64,000 nucleotides of DNA from Bergeyella_A cardium (GTDB lineage: Bacteria > Bacteroidota > Bacteroidia > Flavobacteriales > Weeksellaceae), in NCBI RefSeq assembly GCF_030012605.2, contig NZ_CP114055.2. One strand, written 5' to 3'. A program made the translations under genes and the position numbers. Shown one piece after another: positions 50,470 through 58,942 of the stretch. The notes under the pieces are model-generated. The model worked only from the letters and a program-made list of their open reading frames with translations. It searched no databases and was not told the origin of the DNA. The first letter of the stretch is position 1. The number at the start of each line of letters is the position of its first letter.

Positions 50470-50511
50470 ACCCGTTTAGAACGCCTTCGGACCCGTTCGG
50501 AACGCCTTCGG
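50470..50511. repeat. Tandem pair of 21-bp units
   Basis: ACCCGTTTAGAACGCCTTCGG-like units at 50470-50490 and 50491-50511 differ at two bases (TTTAG versus TTCGG core). They lie in the 361-bp gap after the DUF3078 gene, where no gene was found. Confidence 0.75.
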
Positions 50512-50545
50512 ATAAGAAAAAAGGGAGATAATTTTACTAAAAAAG

Positions 50546-50577
50546 ACCTTCTCTTATATTTAGAAAGAGAAGGTTTT
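50546..50577 (-). terminator. Terminator of the exonuclease III gene
   Basis: ACCTTCTCTT (50546-50555) pairs perfectly with AAGAGAAGGT (50565-50574). On the minus strand a T-run follows. Confidence 0.7.
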
Positions 50578-50584
50578 CGCAATA

Positions 50585-51343
50585 TTAGATTTCTAAGAGG
50601 ATAGGACAATGATCGGAGTGCACGGCATCCTTTAAGATGAGGGAATTTTGGAGCCGCTCCTCGAGTATATCGGCTACGAAGTGGTAATCGAGGCGCCAGC
50701 CTTTGTTCCTCGCGCGGGCATTTTGCCTGTAGCTCCACCAAGTGTAGTTCTCCGGCTGGTCATTGAAGATTCTGAAGCTATCGAGCAGCTTACACTCGCT
50801 CATAAAGAGGCTCATCCACTCTCGTTCTATCGGAAGAAAGCCTGAGACATTCTTTAGACGGATAGGGTCGTGAATATCTATCGCTTCGTGGCAAATATTG
50901 AAGTCTCCACTGATAATTAGGCGGGGGATTTCCTTTCTAAGCTCTTTGATGTGGTTCATAAAGTCGTAGCAGAACTCCATTTTGAAATCCAGCCTCTCAA
51001 TATTGGAAGCGCTGGGCACATAAACGGAAATGGTGGAGAAATCTGCGAAATCGGTGCGGATTACTCGTCCTTCGGAGTCGTATTTATCGATTCCCATTCC
51101 GTAGACTACGGCTTTGGGCTTGGCTTTTGAGGCTATGCCCACGCCACTATAGCCTTTTCGTTCCGCAGGAAACCAAAAACTCTGATAGCCGAGACTCTCA
51201 AAAGTTTTAATATCAATCTGTTCCTGCATAGCCTTTAATTCCTGAAAACTGACGAGGTCTGGATTGGTTATTTTCAGCCACTCATCTAAATTTTTGGAGA
51301 AAGCAGCCCTTATACCGTTTACATTATAGGAAATTATCTTCAT
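50585..51343 (-). CDS. xth: Exodeoxyribonuclease III
   Basis: A 252-residue AP endonuclease/3'-exonuclease of base-excision repair. The start at 51343 (MKIISYNVNGIRA) fits the family; the frame also extends 14 codons further. Motifs: YNVNGIRA, FQELKAMQ with the metal-binding Glu, SGDFNICHEAIDIHDP, the segment WWSYRQNARARNKGWRLDYH, and HSDHCPI with the catalytic Asp-His. It is on the minus strand and 95 bp downstream of the porX start-distal end, with its own terminator. Confidence 0.92.
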   Translation of the reverse strand: MKIISYNVNGIRAAFSKNLDEWLKITNPDLVSFQELKAMQEQIDIKTFESLGYQSFWFPAERKGYSGVGIASKAKPKAVVYGMGIDKYDSEGRVIRTDFADFSTISVYVPSASNIERLDFKMEFCYDFMNHIKELRKEIPRLIISGDFNICHEAIDIHDPIRLKNVSGFLPIEREWMSLFMSECKLLDSFRIFNDQPENYTWWSYRQNARARNKGWRLDYHFVADILEERLQNSLILKDAVHSDHCPILLEI

Positions 51344-51438
51344 CTGATGCTTGTTTTGCGTATTAAAAAGCAATAGACTGGACAAATTTCCAGCCTATCA
51401 TTAAAAATATATTTATTATGAGCTACAAATATAAAAAA

Positions 51439-52980
51439 TTATTTTGGCTCCATTATACTGACGGGGATGATGCACTCTTCCAATGAAATGCCTCCGTGCT
51501 GATAAGTATCGCGATAGTAATTCACGAAATGGTTGTAGTTCTTCGGATAGGCGAGGAAGGTATTATTCTTCGCGAAGATGTATTTAGAGCTTAGGTTGCC
51601 TTTTGGGAGGAAAAACTTCTCGGGTTGGGTGATTGCCCAGACTTCTTTCTCATCATAGGTGAGGCTACGCCCCGTTTTGTATCGGATGTTGGTAGAAGTC
51701 TCTCGGTCGCCGATGACTTGGCTTGGCTTTTTAACATAGATAGTCCCGTGATCGGTGGTAATGACTAATCTAAAGCCCACTTCGGCGGCGAGGCGAATTA
51801 TTTTGATGAGGGAGGAGTTTTCAAACCAGTTGAGGGTAAGGGATCTGAAGGTTTTATCATCTCGGATGAGCTGGTCTACAATATGATTATCGGTCTTCGC
51901 GTGGGAGAGGATATCGATGAAATTATAGACGATGGTGAGGAGTTCGTAGTTTTTGTATTGATTAAAGTCCTCGTAGATTTTTCTTTCAAAGTCGGCATTG
52001 AGGATTTTGATGTATTTTGAGGTCTTTCCGCTCAGCCCGAGCCTTTTCATCTGATCGTTGAGGAAATCTTTTTCGTATTCGTTTTTTCCTCCATCTTCAT
52101 TGTCATTAAACCATTTATCAGGGAAGCGTTTTTCTATCTCCGATGGGAGGAGCCCGGCAAAGAAGGCGTTTCTCGCGTATTGTGTAGCGGTGGGCAGGAT
52201 GCTGTAGTAGTAGTCCTCCTGTACCTTATTATAATATTTGGCAAAGAGGGGCTCTATGACTTTCCATTGGTCGTAGCGCAGGTTGTCGATCATCAGGAGG
52301 AGGACTTTTCCTTTCTCTATTTCGGGTTTTACGCGGTCTTTAAAAAGGGTGTGGCTCATCATTGGTTTATCGGAGGAGTGCAGCCAGCCTTCGTAGTTGC
52401 GTTCTATGAACTTTGAGAACTGAATATTGGCATCTTCTTTCTGAGATTGGAGGAGCTCGGCAAATTCGGTATCCATCACTTTATCAAACTTGATCTCCCA
52501 ATTCATTATTTTCTTGTAATAATCTGCCCAGTCTTGATAGGTTTTCAGATAAGCGAGTTCCATAGAGAGATTTCGGAATTCTTGCTGGTATTCAAGGATG
52601 GTTTTTTGCTCTACGAGGTTGTCTTCCTGCAAATTTTTCTTTAAGGAGAGGAGAATTTGATTGGGGTTGACGGGTTTTAGGATATAGTCGGCGATTTGTG
52701 AGCCTATTGCCTGCTCCATAATGTGCTCTTCTTCGCTTTTGGTAACCATTACGATCTTCATTGCAGAGTCTTTGCTTTTGAGCAGGGGAATGGCTTCGAG
52801 CCCAGAGATTCCTGGCATATTCTCATCGAGGAGGGTGAGCTGGAATTTTTCTTTTTCTATGAGCTCGAGGGCTTCATTTACATTATTAATCGGGGTGATG
52901 GAGTAGCCTTTGCCTTCGAGGAAGACGATGTGGGGTTTGAGTAGATCTACTTCGTCATCTATCCAAAGTATTTTTGCCAT
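51439..52980 (-). CDS. porX: PorX: response regulator with PglZ phosphatase domain
   Basis: A 513-residue protein. The receiver domain (residues 1-120) has the acidic pair IDDE, the phospho-acceptor Asp in LTLLDENMPG (residue about 54) and the Lys in LKPVN. A helical linker (about 125-200) leads to a PglZ alkaline-phosphatase-like domain with LLLMIDNLRYDQW (about 228) and VITTDHGTIYVKKP (about 408). This arrangement is that of PorX, the regulator of type IX secretion genes studied in Porphyromonas and Flavobacterium, which hydrolyses phosphodiesters. The PorY kinase is not in the window. Confidence 0.92.
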   Translation of the reverse strand: MAKILWIDDEVDLLKPHIVFLEGKGYSITPINNVNEALELIEKEKFQLTLLDENMPGISGLEAIPLLKSKDSAMKIVMVTKSEEEHIMEQAIGSQIADYILKPVNPNQILLSLKKNLQEDNLVEQKTILEYQQEFRNLSMELAYLKTYQDWADYYKKIMNWEIKFDKVMDTEFAELLQSQKEDANIQFSKFIERNYEGWLHSSDKPMMSHTLFKDRVKPEIEKGKVLLLMIDNLRYDQWKVIEPLFAKYYNKVQEDYYYSILPTATQYARNAFFAGLLPSEIEKRFPDKWFNDNEDGGKNEYEKDFLNDQMKRLGLSGKTSKYIKILNADFERKIYEDFNQYKNYELLTIVYNFIDILSHAKTDNHIVDQLIRDDKTFRSLTLNWFENSSLIKIIRLAAEVGFRLVITTDHGTIYVKKPSQVIGDRETSTNIRYKTGRSLTYDEKEVWAITQPEKFFLPKGNLSSKYIFAKNNTFLAYPKNYNHFVNYYRDTYQHGGISLEECIIPVSIMEPK

Positions 52981-53325
52981 AATCTGTGTTTTTTGTTAAT
53001 GATACTTGAATTTTGAGCGTTTTTTGCTCTATTTCGTCATCAAAACTAAATAATTTATTAGTGCGTACAAAAACTTTATATTTTTTTAACAGCTGCAAGC
53101 CTCTTTGTTTAGACTTTTTAGGAGAATGGAGGGGTAGGGGAGGGAAGAGTTGGCTTGGGTTAGAGACCCTTTTTTTATTAAAAAGGGGTGGGAATTTAAA
53201 TCATTGATATTAAACAAATTGATGATTTTGTAATTTTTATAGTTGATAATTGATTTTTTGTAGCGTATTTTTCATTTTTACTAGTTGTAACACTAATCTT
53301 AGCGTTGATTTGTTGATTTAGATAG

Positions 53326-53430
53326 TTGCAGAAGCGTTTTTACCCATTGCATTCGCATTTTTGAGTGTTGCATTCGTATTTTTACTCGTTACATTGGTGT
53401 TTTTACCTACTGTATTAGCATTTTTTCGTT
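53326..53430. repeat. 21-bp tandem repeat array, five copies
   Basis: Units start at 53326, 53347, 53368, 53389 and 53410, with the pattern TTGCATTCGYATTTTTACNN. A weaker relative at 53305-53325 may extend the array leftwards. The frame is closed in all copies, so it is noncoding. It lies in the 556-bp AT-rich gap between porX and the DUF808 gene, which has no other recognisable element. Confidence 0.8.
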
Positions 53431-53536
53431 CGTTTTATTGAATTTTTCTCAATGAAAAAAAACATTAGCTCATTGTATAGAGAAAAATTGAGGAATAAGG
53501 TTTATTTTAGCGCCCGAAAAATTTAAAAAATAAGAG

Positions 53537-54409
53537 ATGGCAACAGGAATTTTTGCAGTATTGGACGATATAGCGAGCCTGATGGACGATGTGGTAGTCG
53601 CAACCAAAAAAACAGCGGGAATATTGGGCGATGACTTAGCCGTAAATGCAAATAAGGCGACGGGATTTGTCTCTTCCAGAGAGCTGCCCGTACTTTGGAA
53701 AATAACCCAAGGCTCCCTTGTAAATAAAGCGATTATAGTGCCTATTGCCTTGCTGTTAAACATCATCTATCCCGTTGCTATCAAGTGGATTTTGGTATTT
53801 GGAGGGCTCTATCTCGCATTTGAGGGAGTGGAGAAGATTGTCCATTATCTCTTCCATAAAAAAGAGGGCTCAGCAAGTGAAAAAAACGCCCCGAAAGCAG
53901 AAGAAAACGACCTTATGGTCGCAGAAAAAATAAAGGTAAAGGAAGCTATATCTACCGACTTTATACTCTCGGTGGAGATTGTGATTATTGCCTTAGGAAC
54001 AGTGCTCGGAGAGCCATTGATAAGGCAAATTATAACGGTTTGTGTGGTTTCTGTGCTGGCAACAGTTGGAGTTTATGGCTTCGTTGCCCTTATTGTAAGG
54101 ATGGATGATTTGGGTTTTAGCCTTATAAAAAAATCTGAGAATAAAGGACTGCTGGCGAAGATAGGGCGCTTATTGATAAGTGCTTTACCTATTATTATTC
54201 GAGCATTTGCAGTCATAGGAACAGTAGCGCTAATATTAGTAGCAGGGGGGATTTTTGCACATTATATCCCACAAATACATCATATAACAGAAGAATACCG
54301 GCGCATCCCCGAAATCTTGATAGAAACAGGAGCAGGGCTAGCAGGTGGGGGATTGGTTTATGGTTTTGTGAGCGTGATTAGGAGGCTACGGGCGGTAGCT
54401 GGTTTTTAG
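53537..54409 (+). CDS. DUF808 membrane protein (YedI-like)
   Basis: A 290-residue inner-membrane protein. The N-terminus IFAVLDDIASLMDDVVVATKKTAGILGDDL, read here in pieces, is the DUF808 hallmark (DDIASLMDD and KKTAGILGDDLA). About seven hydrophobic segments follow, near residues 72-95, 140-165, 170-195, 215-245 and 262-282. Its function is unknown. It is transcribed alone behind the 21-bp repeat array and ends next to the dispersed repeat that overlaps rlmN. Confidence 0.85.
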   Translation: MATGIFAVLDDIASLMDDVVVATKKTAGILGDDLAVNANKATGFVSSRELPVLWKITQGSLVNKAIIVPIALLLNIIYPVAIKWILVFGGLYLAFEGVEKIVHYLFHKKEGSASEKNAPKAEENDLMVAEKIKVKEAISTDFILSVEIVIIALGTVLGEPLIRQIITVCVVSVLATVGVYGFVALIVRMDDLGFSLIKKSENKGLLAKIGRLLISALPIIIRAFAVIGTVALILVAGGIFAHYIPQIHHITEEYRRIPEILIETGAGLAGGGLVYGFVSVIRRLRAVAGF

Positions 54410-54463
54410 CTTCTAGCTTTTGGCTGTTAGCTTGTATTAAGTGCCTGCCACGCCAGTGGCTTC
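54393..54463. repeat. Dispersed repeat joining the ends of the DUF808 gene and rlmN
   Basis: An AGCTTCTAGCTTTTGGC-type module (54393-54430) is followed by TTAAGTGCCTGCCACGCCAGTGGC (54436-54459; given as AAGTGCCTGCCACGC and CCAGTGGC). The latter matches the repeat inside the broken gene at 20.1 kb. Confidence 0.75.
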
Positions 54464-55498
54464 TTTGCGCGAGTGGGTGTTTGCGAGCTGTCCGCAGGCA
54501 GCATCTATATCTCCACCTCGGCTACGCCTTACAACGATGGTAATCCCTGCCTTTTCGAGTTCGTGTACATACCGCTCCTCAGCTTCTATATTACGGTGGT
54601 CATACTTACCTTCACCAATGGGGTTGTACTGAATAAGATTTACTTTAGATGGTACTTGTCGGCAGTATTTAATCAATGCCTTGATGTCTTCATCGGTATC
54701 ATTAATCCCTCCCCAAACGCAATATTCAAAGGTAATGGGAGAGCTTGTCTGTCTATACCAATATTGAAGCGCATCCATAATCTCGGTGAGCGGGAATTTT
54801 GAGGAGAAAGGCATAATATCATTTCTCTTGTGCTCAATAGCGGAGTGTAGAGAGAGTGCGAGTTTTACTTTTAGGTTTTCATCGGCGAGCATTTTCATCA
54901 TTTTAGGAATCCCCGATGTGGAGACTGTAATCCTCCTTGGAGACATACCCAAGCCTTCAGGTGAGGTTATCTTTCGTATGGATTCTACTACATTTTTGTA
55001 GTTCATCATCGGCTCGCCCATTCCCATAAAGACAATGTTAGAGAGCGGTCGCCCAAAGTAAAGTCTGCTTTGTTTGTCTATCAATGCTACTTGGTCTATG
55101 ATTTCGGCAACTTCCAGATTTCGCATTCTTTTGAGTTTTGCTGTTGCACAGAATTCACAGTTTAATGAGCAACCTACCTGAGAAGATACGCAGGCTGTAG
55201 TTCGCGTTTCGGTAGGGATGAGTACTGATTCTACAAGGAGCCCATCGTGTAGCTTTACGCCGTTTTTAATCGTTCCATCGCTGGATTTTTGTAGGGTATC
55301 TACGGCAATGGGATTAATCACAAAGTCTTTTGATAGGTTTTCTCTGAGATTTTTTGAGAGATTCGTCATCTCCTCAAATGAGTGGAGATTCTTGCTCCAC
55401 AGCCAGTCATAAACCTGCTTTGCACGGAAGGGCTTATCACCAATTTGTGTAAAATACTCCTTTAAGTCTTCAAGGCTGAGCGTACGAATATCTTTCAA
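54437..55498 (-). CDS. rlmN: 23S rRNA/tRNA adenine-C2 methyltransferase RlmN
   Basis: A 353-residue radical-SAM enzyme that methylates A2503 of 23S rRNA and A37 of some tRNAs. The iron-sulfur motif is CSLNCEFCATAK (CxxxCxxC, about residues 112-118), GMGEPMMNY and the C-terminal catalytic Cys region DIDAACGQL are present. The apparent start codon is TTG at 55498; the sequence after it (MKDIRTLSLEDL) is the normal N-terminus, and a TATCTTTG box lies 22 bp upstream. The last seven codons and the stop lie in the dispersed repeat and read ATGVAGT. Confidence 0.92.
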   Translation of the reverse strand: MKDIRTLSLEDLKEYFTQIGDKPFRAKQVYDWLWSKNLHSFEEMTNLSKNLRENLSKDFVINPIAVDTLQKSSDGTIKNGVKLHDGLLVESVLIPTETRTTACVSSQVGCSLNCEFCATAKLKRMRNLEVAEIIDQVALIDKQSRLYFGRPLSNIVFMGMGEPMMNYKNVVESIRKITSPEGLGMSPRRITVSTSGIPKMMKMLADENLKVKLALSLHSAIEHKRNDIMPFSSKFPLTEIMDALQYWYRQTSSPITFEYCVWGGINDTDEDIKALIKYCRQVPSKVNLIQYNPIGEGKYDHRNIEAEERYVHELEKAGITIVVRRSRGGDIDAACGQLANTHSRKEATGVAGT

Positions 55499-55519
55499 AA
55501 TCTTTTCTTTTTAAGGGCG

Positions 55520-55527
55520 CAAAGATA
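55520..55527 (-). promoter_or_regulatory. -7 promoter box of rlmN
   Basis: The minus strand reads TATCTTTG, 22 bp before the TTG start. Confidence 0.5.
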
Positions 55528-55592
55528 GGGTTTTCTTATGGTTTTTATATGGGGAGCTAGTTCATCAGTACGGCTAATTTTGAGGAGATAGG

Positions 55593-55600
55593 TATCTTTG
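55593..55600 (+). promoter_or_regulatory. -7 promoter box of the SNase gene
   Basis: TATCTTTG, 26 bp before the ATG at 55627. Confidence 0.5.
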
Positions 55601-55626
55601 CCCGCAATTATTTTAATTTTTTAGAA

Positions 55627-56118
55627 ATGTTTAAGAGAGTTTTCATTGTTTTATTGATGCTTTTTGCGGTTTTGGGGAGTTCTCAGGCTTCCAAAACCTC
55701 AGTGGTAGCCACAGGAAAAGTGGTAGGGGTGAAAGATGGAGATACCTTTAAGGTATTGATAAAAGGCAAGGAGGTAAGTGTGCGTTTGTTGCATATTGAT
55801 TGCCCAGAAAAGAAGCAAGCATTTGGGAAGAGGGCTAAGCAGAAGGTATCTGACCTGTGCTTTGGTAAGGAAGTGAAGCTGGTAGCGCGTAGCAAGACCG
55901 ACAGATACAAAAGACTATTGGCAGAAGTCTATGTAGATGATTTATGTGTGAATAAAGAGCTGGTGCGCTTGGGGCTGGCGTGGCATTTTAAGAGATATTC
56001 CAATGATAAGAGCTATGCCCATCTTGAAAATGAAGCCCGAAAGAATAAAGTGGGGCTTTGGGTAGAGCCTTCACCGGTAGCACCTTGGGATTTTAGGAAG
56101 AGCCGAAAGAAAAAGTAA
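55627..56118 (+). CDS. Secreted thermonuclease-like (SNase) protein
   Basis: A 163-residue exported nuclease of the staphylococcal nuclease fold. Signal peptide residues 1-21 (LMLFAVLGSSQAS). Active-site elements: DGDTFKV with the metal ligands, VRLLHIDCPEKKQ with the first arginine, and RYKRLLAEVY with the second arginine. The basic tail (RKSRKKK) may help DNA binding. It probably degrades nucleic acids outside the cytoplasm. It is monocistronic and converges with the P-type ATPase gene. Confidence 0.9.
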   Translation: MFKRVFIVLLMLFAVLGSSQASKTSVVATGKVVGVKDGDTFKVLIKGKEVSVRLLHIDCPEKKQAFGKRAKQKVSDLCFGKEVKLVARSKTDRYKRLLAEVYVDDLCVNKELVRLGLAWHFKRYSNDKSYAHLENEARKNKVGLWVEPSPVAPWDFRKSRKKK

Positions 56119-56198
56119 AATTCCTTTTACTGCATTAAGTCTATGGTAGATTTTATTTCCAATTTGAAGGCGTAATGAAATACTTTTTGCCAAAAAAA

Positions 56199-56218
56199 TA
56201 TACCTCCGAAGAGGTATA
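56199..56218 (-). terminator. Terminator of the P-type ATPase gene
   Basis: A perfect 8-bp stem TATACCTC/GAGGTATA. On the minus strand the loop is TTCG and the stem runs into seven T, a classical terminator form. Confidence 0.85.
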
Positions 56219-56229
56219 GTATAGGCTTC

Positions 56230-58791
56230 TTAGAGTTTCGTGCTGTTAAGCCTTAGTGAATTGAGTATAACCGATACCGAGCTAAAGCTCATCGCTGCAG
56301 CAGCAATCATCGGACTGAGCAATATTCCAAAGAAAGGATACAAAATACCCGCTGCAATGGGTATCCCCAGCGTATTATACACAAAAGCAAAGAACAGGTT
56401 TTCTTTGATATTCCTCAGGAGTTTTTCGCTGAGGATTTTTGTTTTTGCTATGCCCCAAATATCTCCTTTCAAGAGGGTGATTTCTGCTGATTCTATTGCG
56501 GCACCGCTTCCTGTGCCCATCGCAATCCCTATGTCCGACTGTGCCAGTGCTGGTGCATCATTGATGCCGTCCCCTGCCATTGCTACCACCTTCCCTTCAG
56601 CTTGTAGCCTTTTAATTTCATTCATCTTATCGGCAGGGAGGCAGCTTGCTTTGTAATTTTTAATACCGAGCTCCTCCGCTACGGCTCTTGCGGTCTGCTG
56701 ATGGTCTCCTGTGAGCATTACAACCTCTATATTGTGGCTTTGAAGGAATTTAACTGCCTTTTTAGAACTCTCCTTTATCTTATCCGAGAAGCTGATAAGC
56801 CCTAAAACCTCATTCCCTCTCGCTACGAAGGAGACTGTTTTTGCTTGAGACTGGAGTTCAGACGCTTTTTGAGAAAACTCATCCGAAACAGGGATAGAAA
56901 AATGTTTTAACAAGGCTTCATTACCCAATAAAAGCCGATGGTCTCCCGATATTCCCGAAACACCTTTCCCAGAAATATTCTCAAAAGAGGAAAGTTTGAA
57001 GTTCATTAGCCCTTTCTCTCTTGTAGCTTTTAGTATTGCTTGAGAAAGGGGGTGCTCGGAGTTTTGGCTAAGTGCTCCAGCAATGCTTAGGAGCTCTTCT
57101 TGGGAGGAGTTGATGGCAAAAATTCCATCTATACTCGGCTTACCTTCGGTGAGGGTTCCTGTTTTATCGGTGATGAGCACATTTATTTTATTCATTTGTT
57201 CTAATGCTTCGGCATTTTTTATTAAGATACCGTTTTTAGCGCCTTTTCCAATGCCTACGGTCAGGCTCATTGGGGTAGCGAGCCCTAATGCACAGGGACA
57301 AGCCACAATAAGAACCGCTACGGCATTTACAAGGGCATAAATGAGCCTGTTTTCTCCCCCGAAGAGGTACCATAAAGCGAAGGTAAGTACTGAAATACCG
57401 ATTACAGTTGGTACAAAGATTTTTGAAACTCGGTCGGCGAGCTTTTGTATGGGAGCTTTGCTTCTGCTGGCTTCATTTACGAGGTTTATGATCTGCGCCA
57501 GGAGGGTATCGCTTCCTACTTTTTCGGCAAGCATCAGAAAACTACCGTTTCCGTTGAGCGTTCCAGAGCTTACTTTATCGTTTAGACCTTTTTCAGCGGG
57601 TATAGGCTCGCCTGTAATCATCGATTCATCCACCGAAGAGCTTCCTTCCAGAATCTTACCATCTACGGGAATCTTTTCTCCTACTTTTACCCTAAGGATA
57701 TCTCCTGTTTTCACTTCCGAGAGGGGGATTTTCTCCTCCTTACCTTCTCTGATGAGGTTAGCAGTCTCTGGCGAGAGGTTCATTAATTCTTCAATGGCTT
57801 TCCCTGTCTTCTGATGGGCTTTTGCCTCGAGCATTTGCCCCATAATTACGAGGGTAAGGATTACGCAGACGGACTCAAAGTAGAGCGAGAGCTCACCATC
57901 GTGCATTAGCTCGTGGGGGAGGAGCTGAGGGGCGAATAATGCCACAATGCTAAATAAAAATGCGGCTGCCGTTCCCAAAAATATGAGTGAGAACATATTC
58001 AGGTTCCAAGTTTGGAAGGAATTAAAGCCTCTCTTGATGAGAAACCAGCCTGAGTAGAAGATAACGGGGAGAGAGAAGAGGAGCTCTACATATCCGATGA
58101 CCTCTTTTGGGAGTCCCCAGCTTATCCACATCCCTCCCATTGAGAGGATAAAAACAGGCAAGGTGAATCCTAAGCTGATGAGGAACTTCTTTTTGAGTTT
58201 CTGATAGGTAGTATCGGTTTTTCTGCCGTCTTTATAGGGTATCATTACGAGATCCATTCCACAGACTGGGCATCCTACATTATCGTTATAGACTTTATCG
58301 CCTTCGCAGAACATCGGGCAGTAATATTTGCCCTCATTTTCCCTTTCTGTGCTGATATTTTGATGATGATGCCCTTCTTTGCCCATCGTATGATGCTGAA
58401 GATGCACGCCTTTCGCTCTATTCGCCTCCTGTTCCTCTATTGGCACGAGGTACATATTACAGATCGGGCATCTAAGCCCTTTTTGGAAATAGACGCGCTC
58501 TCCTTCGCACTCCATTGGGCAATAATATACCGAGCTTGGCGAAACTCTCTCTTGTGGAGGCGTATATTCCGCTGGCTGTTCATCTTCAAACGCTTGCAGA
58601 GCATAATCGCCCACCTTCTGAAGCTCAGAATTAAGGTAATTAATATCAATTTCTCGCTCAGAAATGAGTTCTGCACTGGACTTTGCGAGGTCAATCTTAG
58701 CTGAAAGCCCTTCAATGCCATTCAGCACGCCAGAAATCTTCTGCATACAGCTTCCACAGCTCATTCCTAAGACTTTGTATTTAGTTGTCAT
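56230..58791 (-). CDS. Copper-translocating P-type ATPase (P1B-1)
   Basis: An 853-residue heavy-metal pump. The N-terminus has an HMA domain with GMSCGSC (about residue 9-15). Two heavy-metal-binding modules follow with YYCPMECEGERV ... CPICNM (about 88-118) and YYCPMFCEGDKV ... CPVCGM (about 155-182). Eight helices carry the pump core: CPC in VACPCALGLATP (about 493), DKTGT (about 540), and GDGINDAPALAQ (about 762). The CPC motif and the late-helix MAAAAMSFSSVSV are typical of copper exporters. It may be controlled by the two-component system encoded upstream on the same strand. Confidence 0.92.
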   Translation of the reverse strand: MTTKYKVLGMSCGSCMQKISGVLNGIEGLSAKIDLAKSSAELISEREIDINYLNSELQKVGDYALQAFEDEQPAEYTPPQERVSPSSVYYCPMECEGERVYFQKGLRCPICNMYLVPIEEQEANRAKGVHLQHHTMGKEGHHHQNISTERENEGKYYCPMFCEGDKVYNDNVGCPVCGMDLVMIPYKDGRKTDTTYQKLKKKFLISLGFTLPVFILSMGGMWISWGLPKEVIGYVELLFSLPVIFYSGWFLIKRGFNSFQTWNLNMFSLIFLGTAAAFLFSIVALFAPQLLPHELMHDGELSLYFESVCVILTLVIMGQMLEAKAHQKTGKAIEELMNLSPETANLIREGKEEKIPLSEVKTGDILRVKVGEKIPVDGKILEGSSSVDESMITGEPIPAEKGLNDKVSSGTLNGNGSFLMLAEKVGSDTLLAQIINLVNEASRSKAPIQKLADRVSKIFVPTVIGISVLTFALWYLFGGENRLIYALVNAVAVLIVACPCALGLATPMSLTVGIGKGAKNGILIKNAEALEQMNKINVLITDKTGTLTEGKPSIDGIFAINSSQEELLSIAGALSQNSEHPLSQAILKATREKGLMNFKLSSFENISGKGVSGISGDHRLLLGNEALLKHFSIPVSDEFSQKASELQSQAKTVSFVARGNEVLGLISFSDKIKESSKKAVKFLQSHNIEVVMLTGDHQQTARAVAEELGIKNYKASCLPADKMNEIKRLQAEGKVVAMAGDGINDAPALAQSDIGIAMGTGSGAAIESAEITLLKGDIWGIAKTKILSEKLLRNIKENLFFAFVYNTLGIPIAAGILYPFFGILLSPMIAAAAMSFSSVSVILNSLRLNSTKL

Positions 58792-58822
58792 CTCTTATTT
58801 GGTTTAATGATTTTCTAAGTTG

Positions 58823-58830
58823 CAAAGTTA
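58823..58830 (-). promoter_or_regulatory. -7 promoter box of the copper ATPase gene
   Basis: The minus strand reads TAACTTTG, 31 bp before the ATG. Confidence 0.45.
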
Positions 58831-58879
58831 AATCATCAAATCTAATCTCTCTTATACTTAAGTCTATAAAAATTATAAT

Positions 58880-58928
58880 AAGCAGCAGGCTTAAGGCGGT
58901 AAGTAGTAGGCTTTAAGTGGTAAGTGAA
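58880..58928. repeat. Dispersed GGCTTAAGGCGGTAAGTAGT-type repeat
   Basis: A run of related words (AGCAGCAGGCTTAAGGCGG, TAAGTAGTAGGCTTTAAG) between the ATPase and histidine kinase genes, similar to the GGCAGTAAGCAGT array at 8.74 kb. Confidence 0.55.
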
Positions 58929-58942
58929 GGATTTTATATCCT

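Noticed and set aside
50394..50741. A 115-residue basic minus-strand frame after xth
   Set aside because: It overlaps the 3' end of xth in another frame and runs through the terminator and 21-bp repeats; composition is typical of noncoding read-through.
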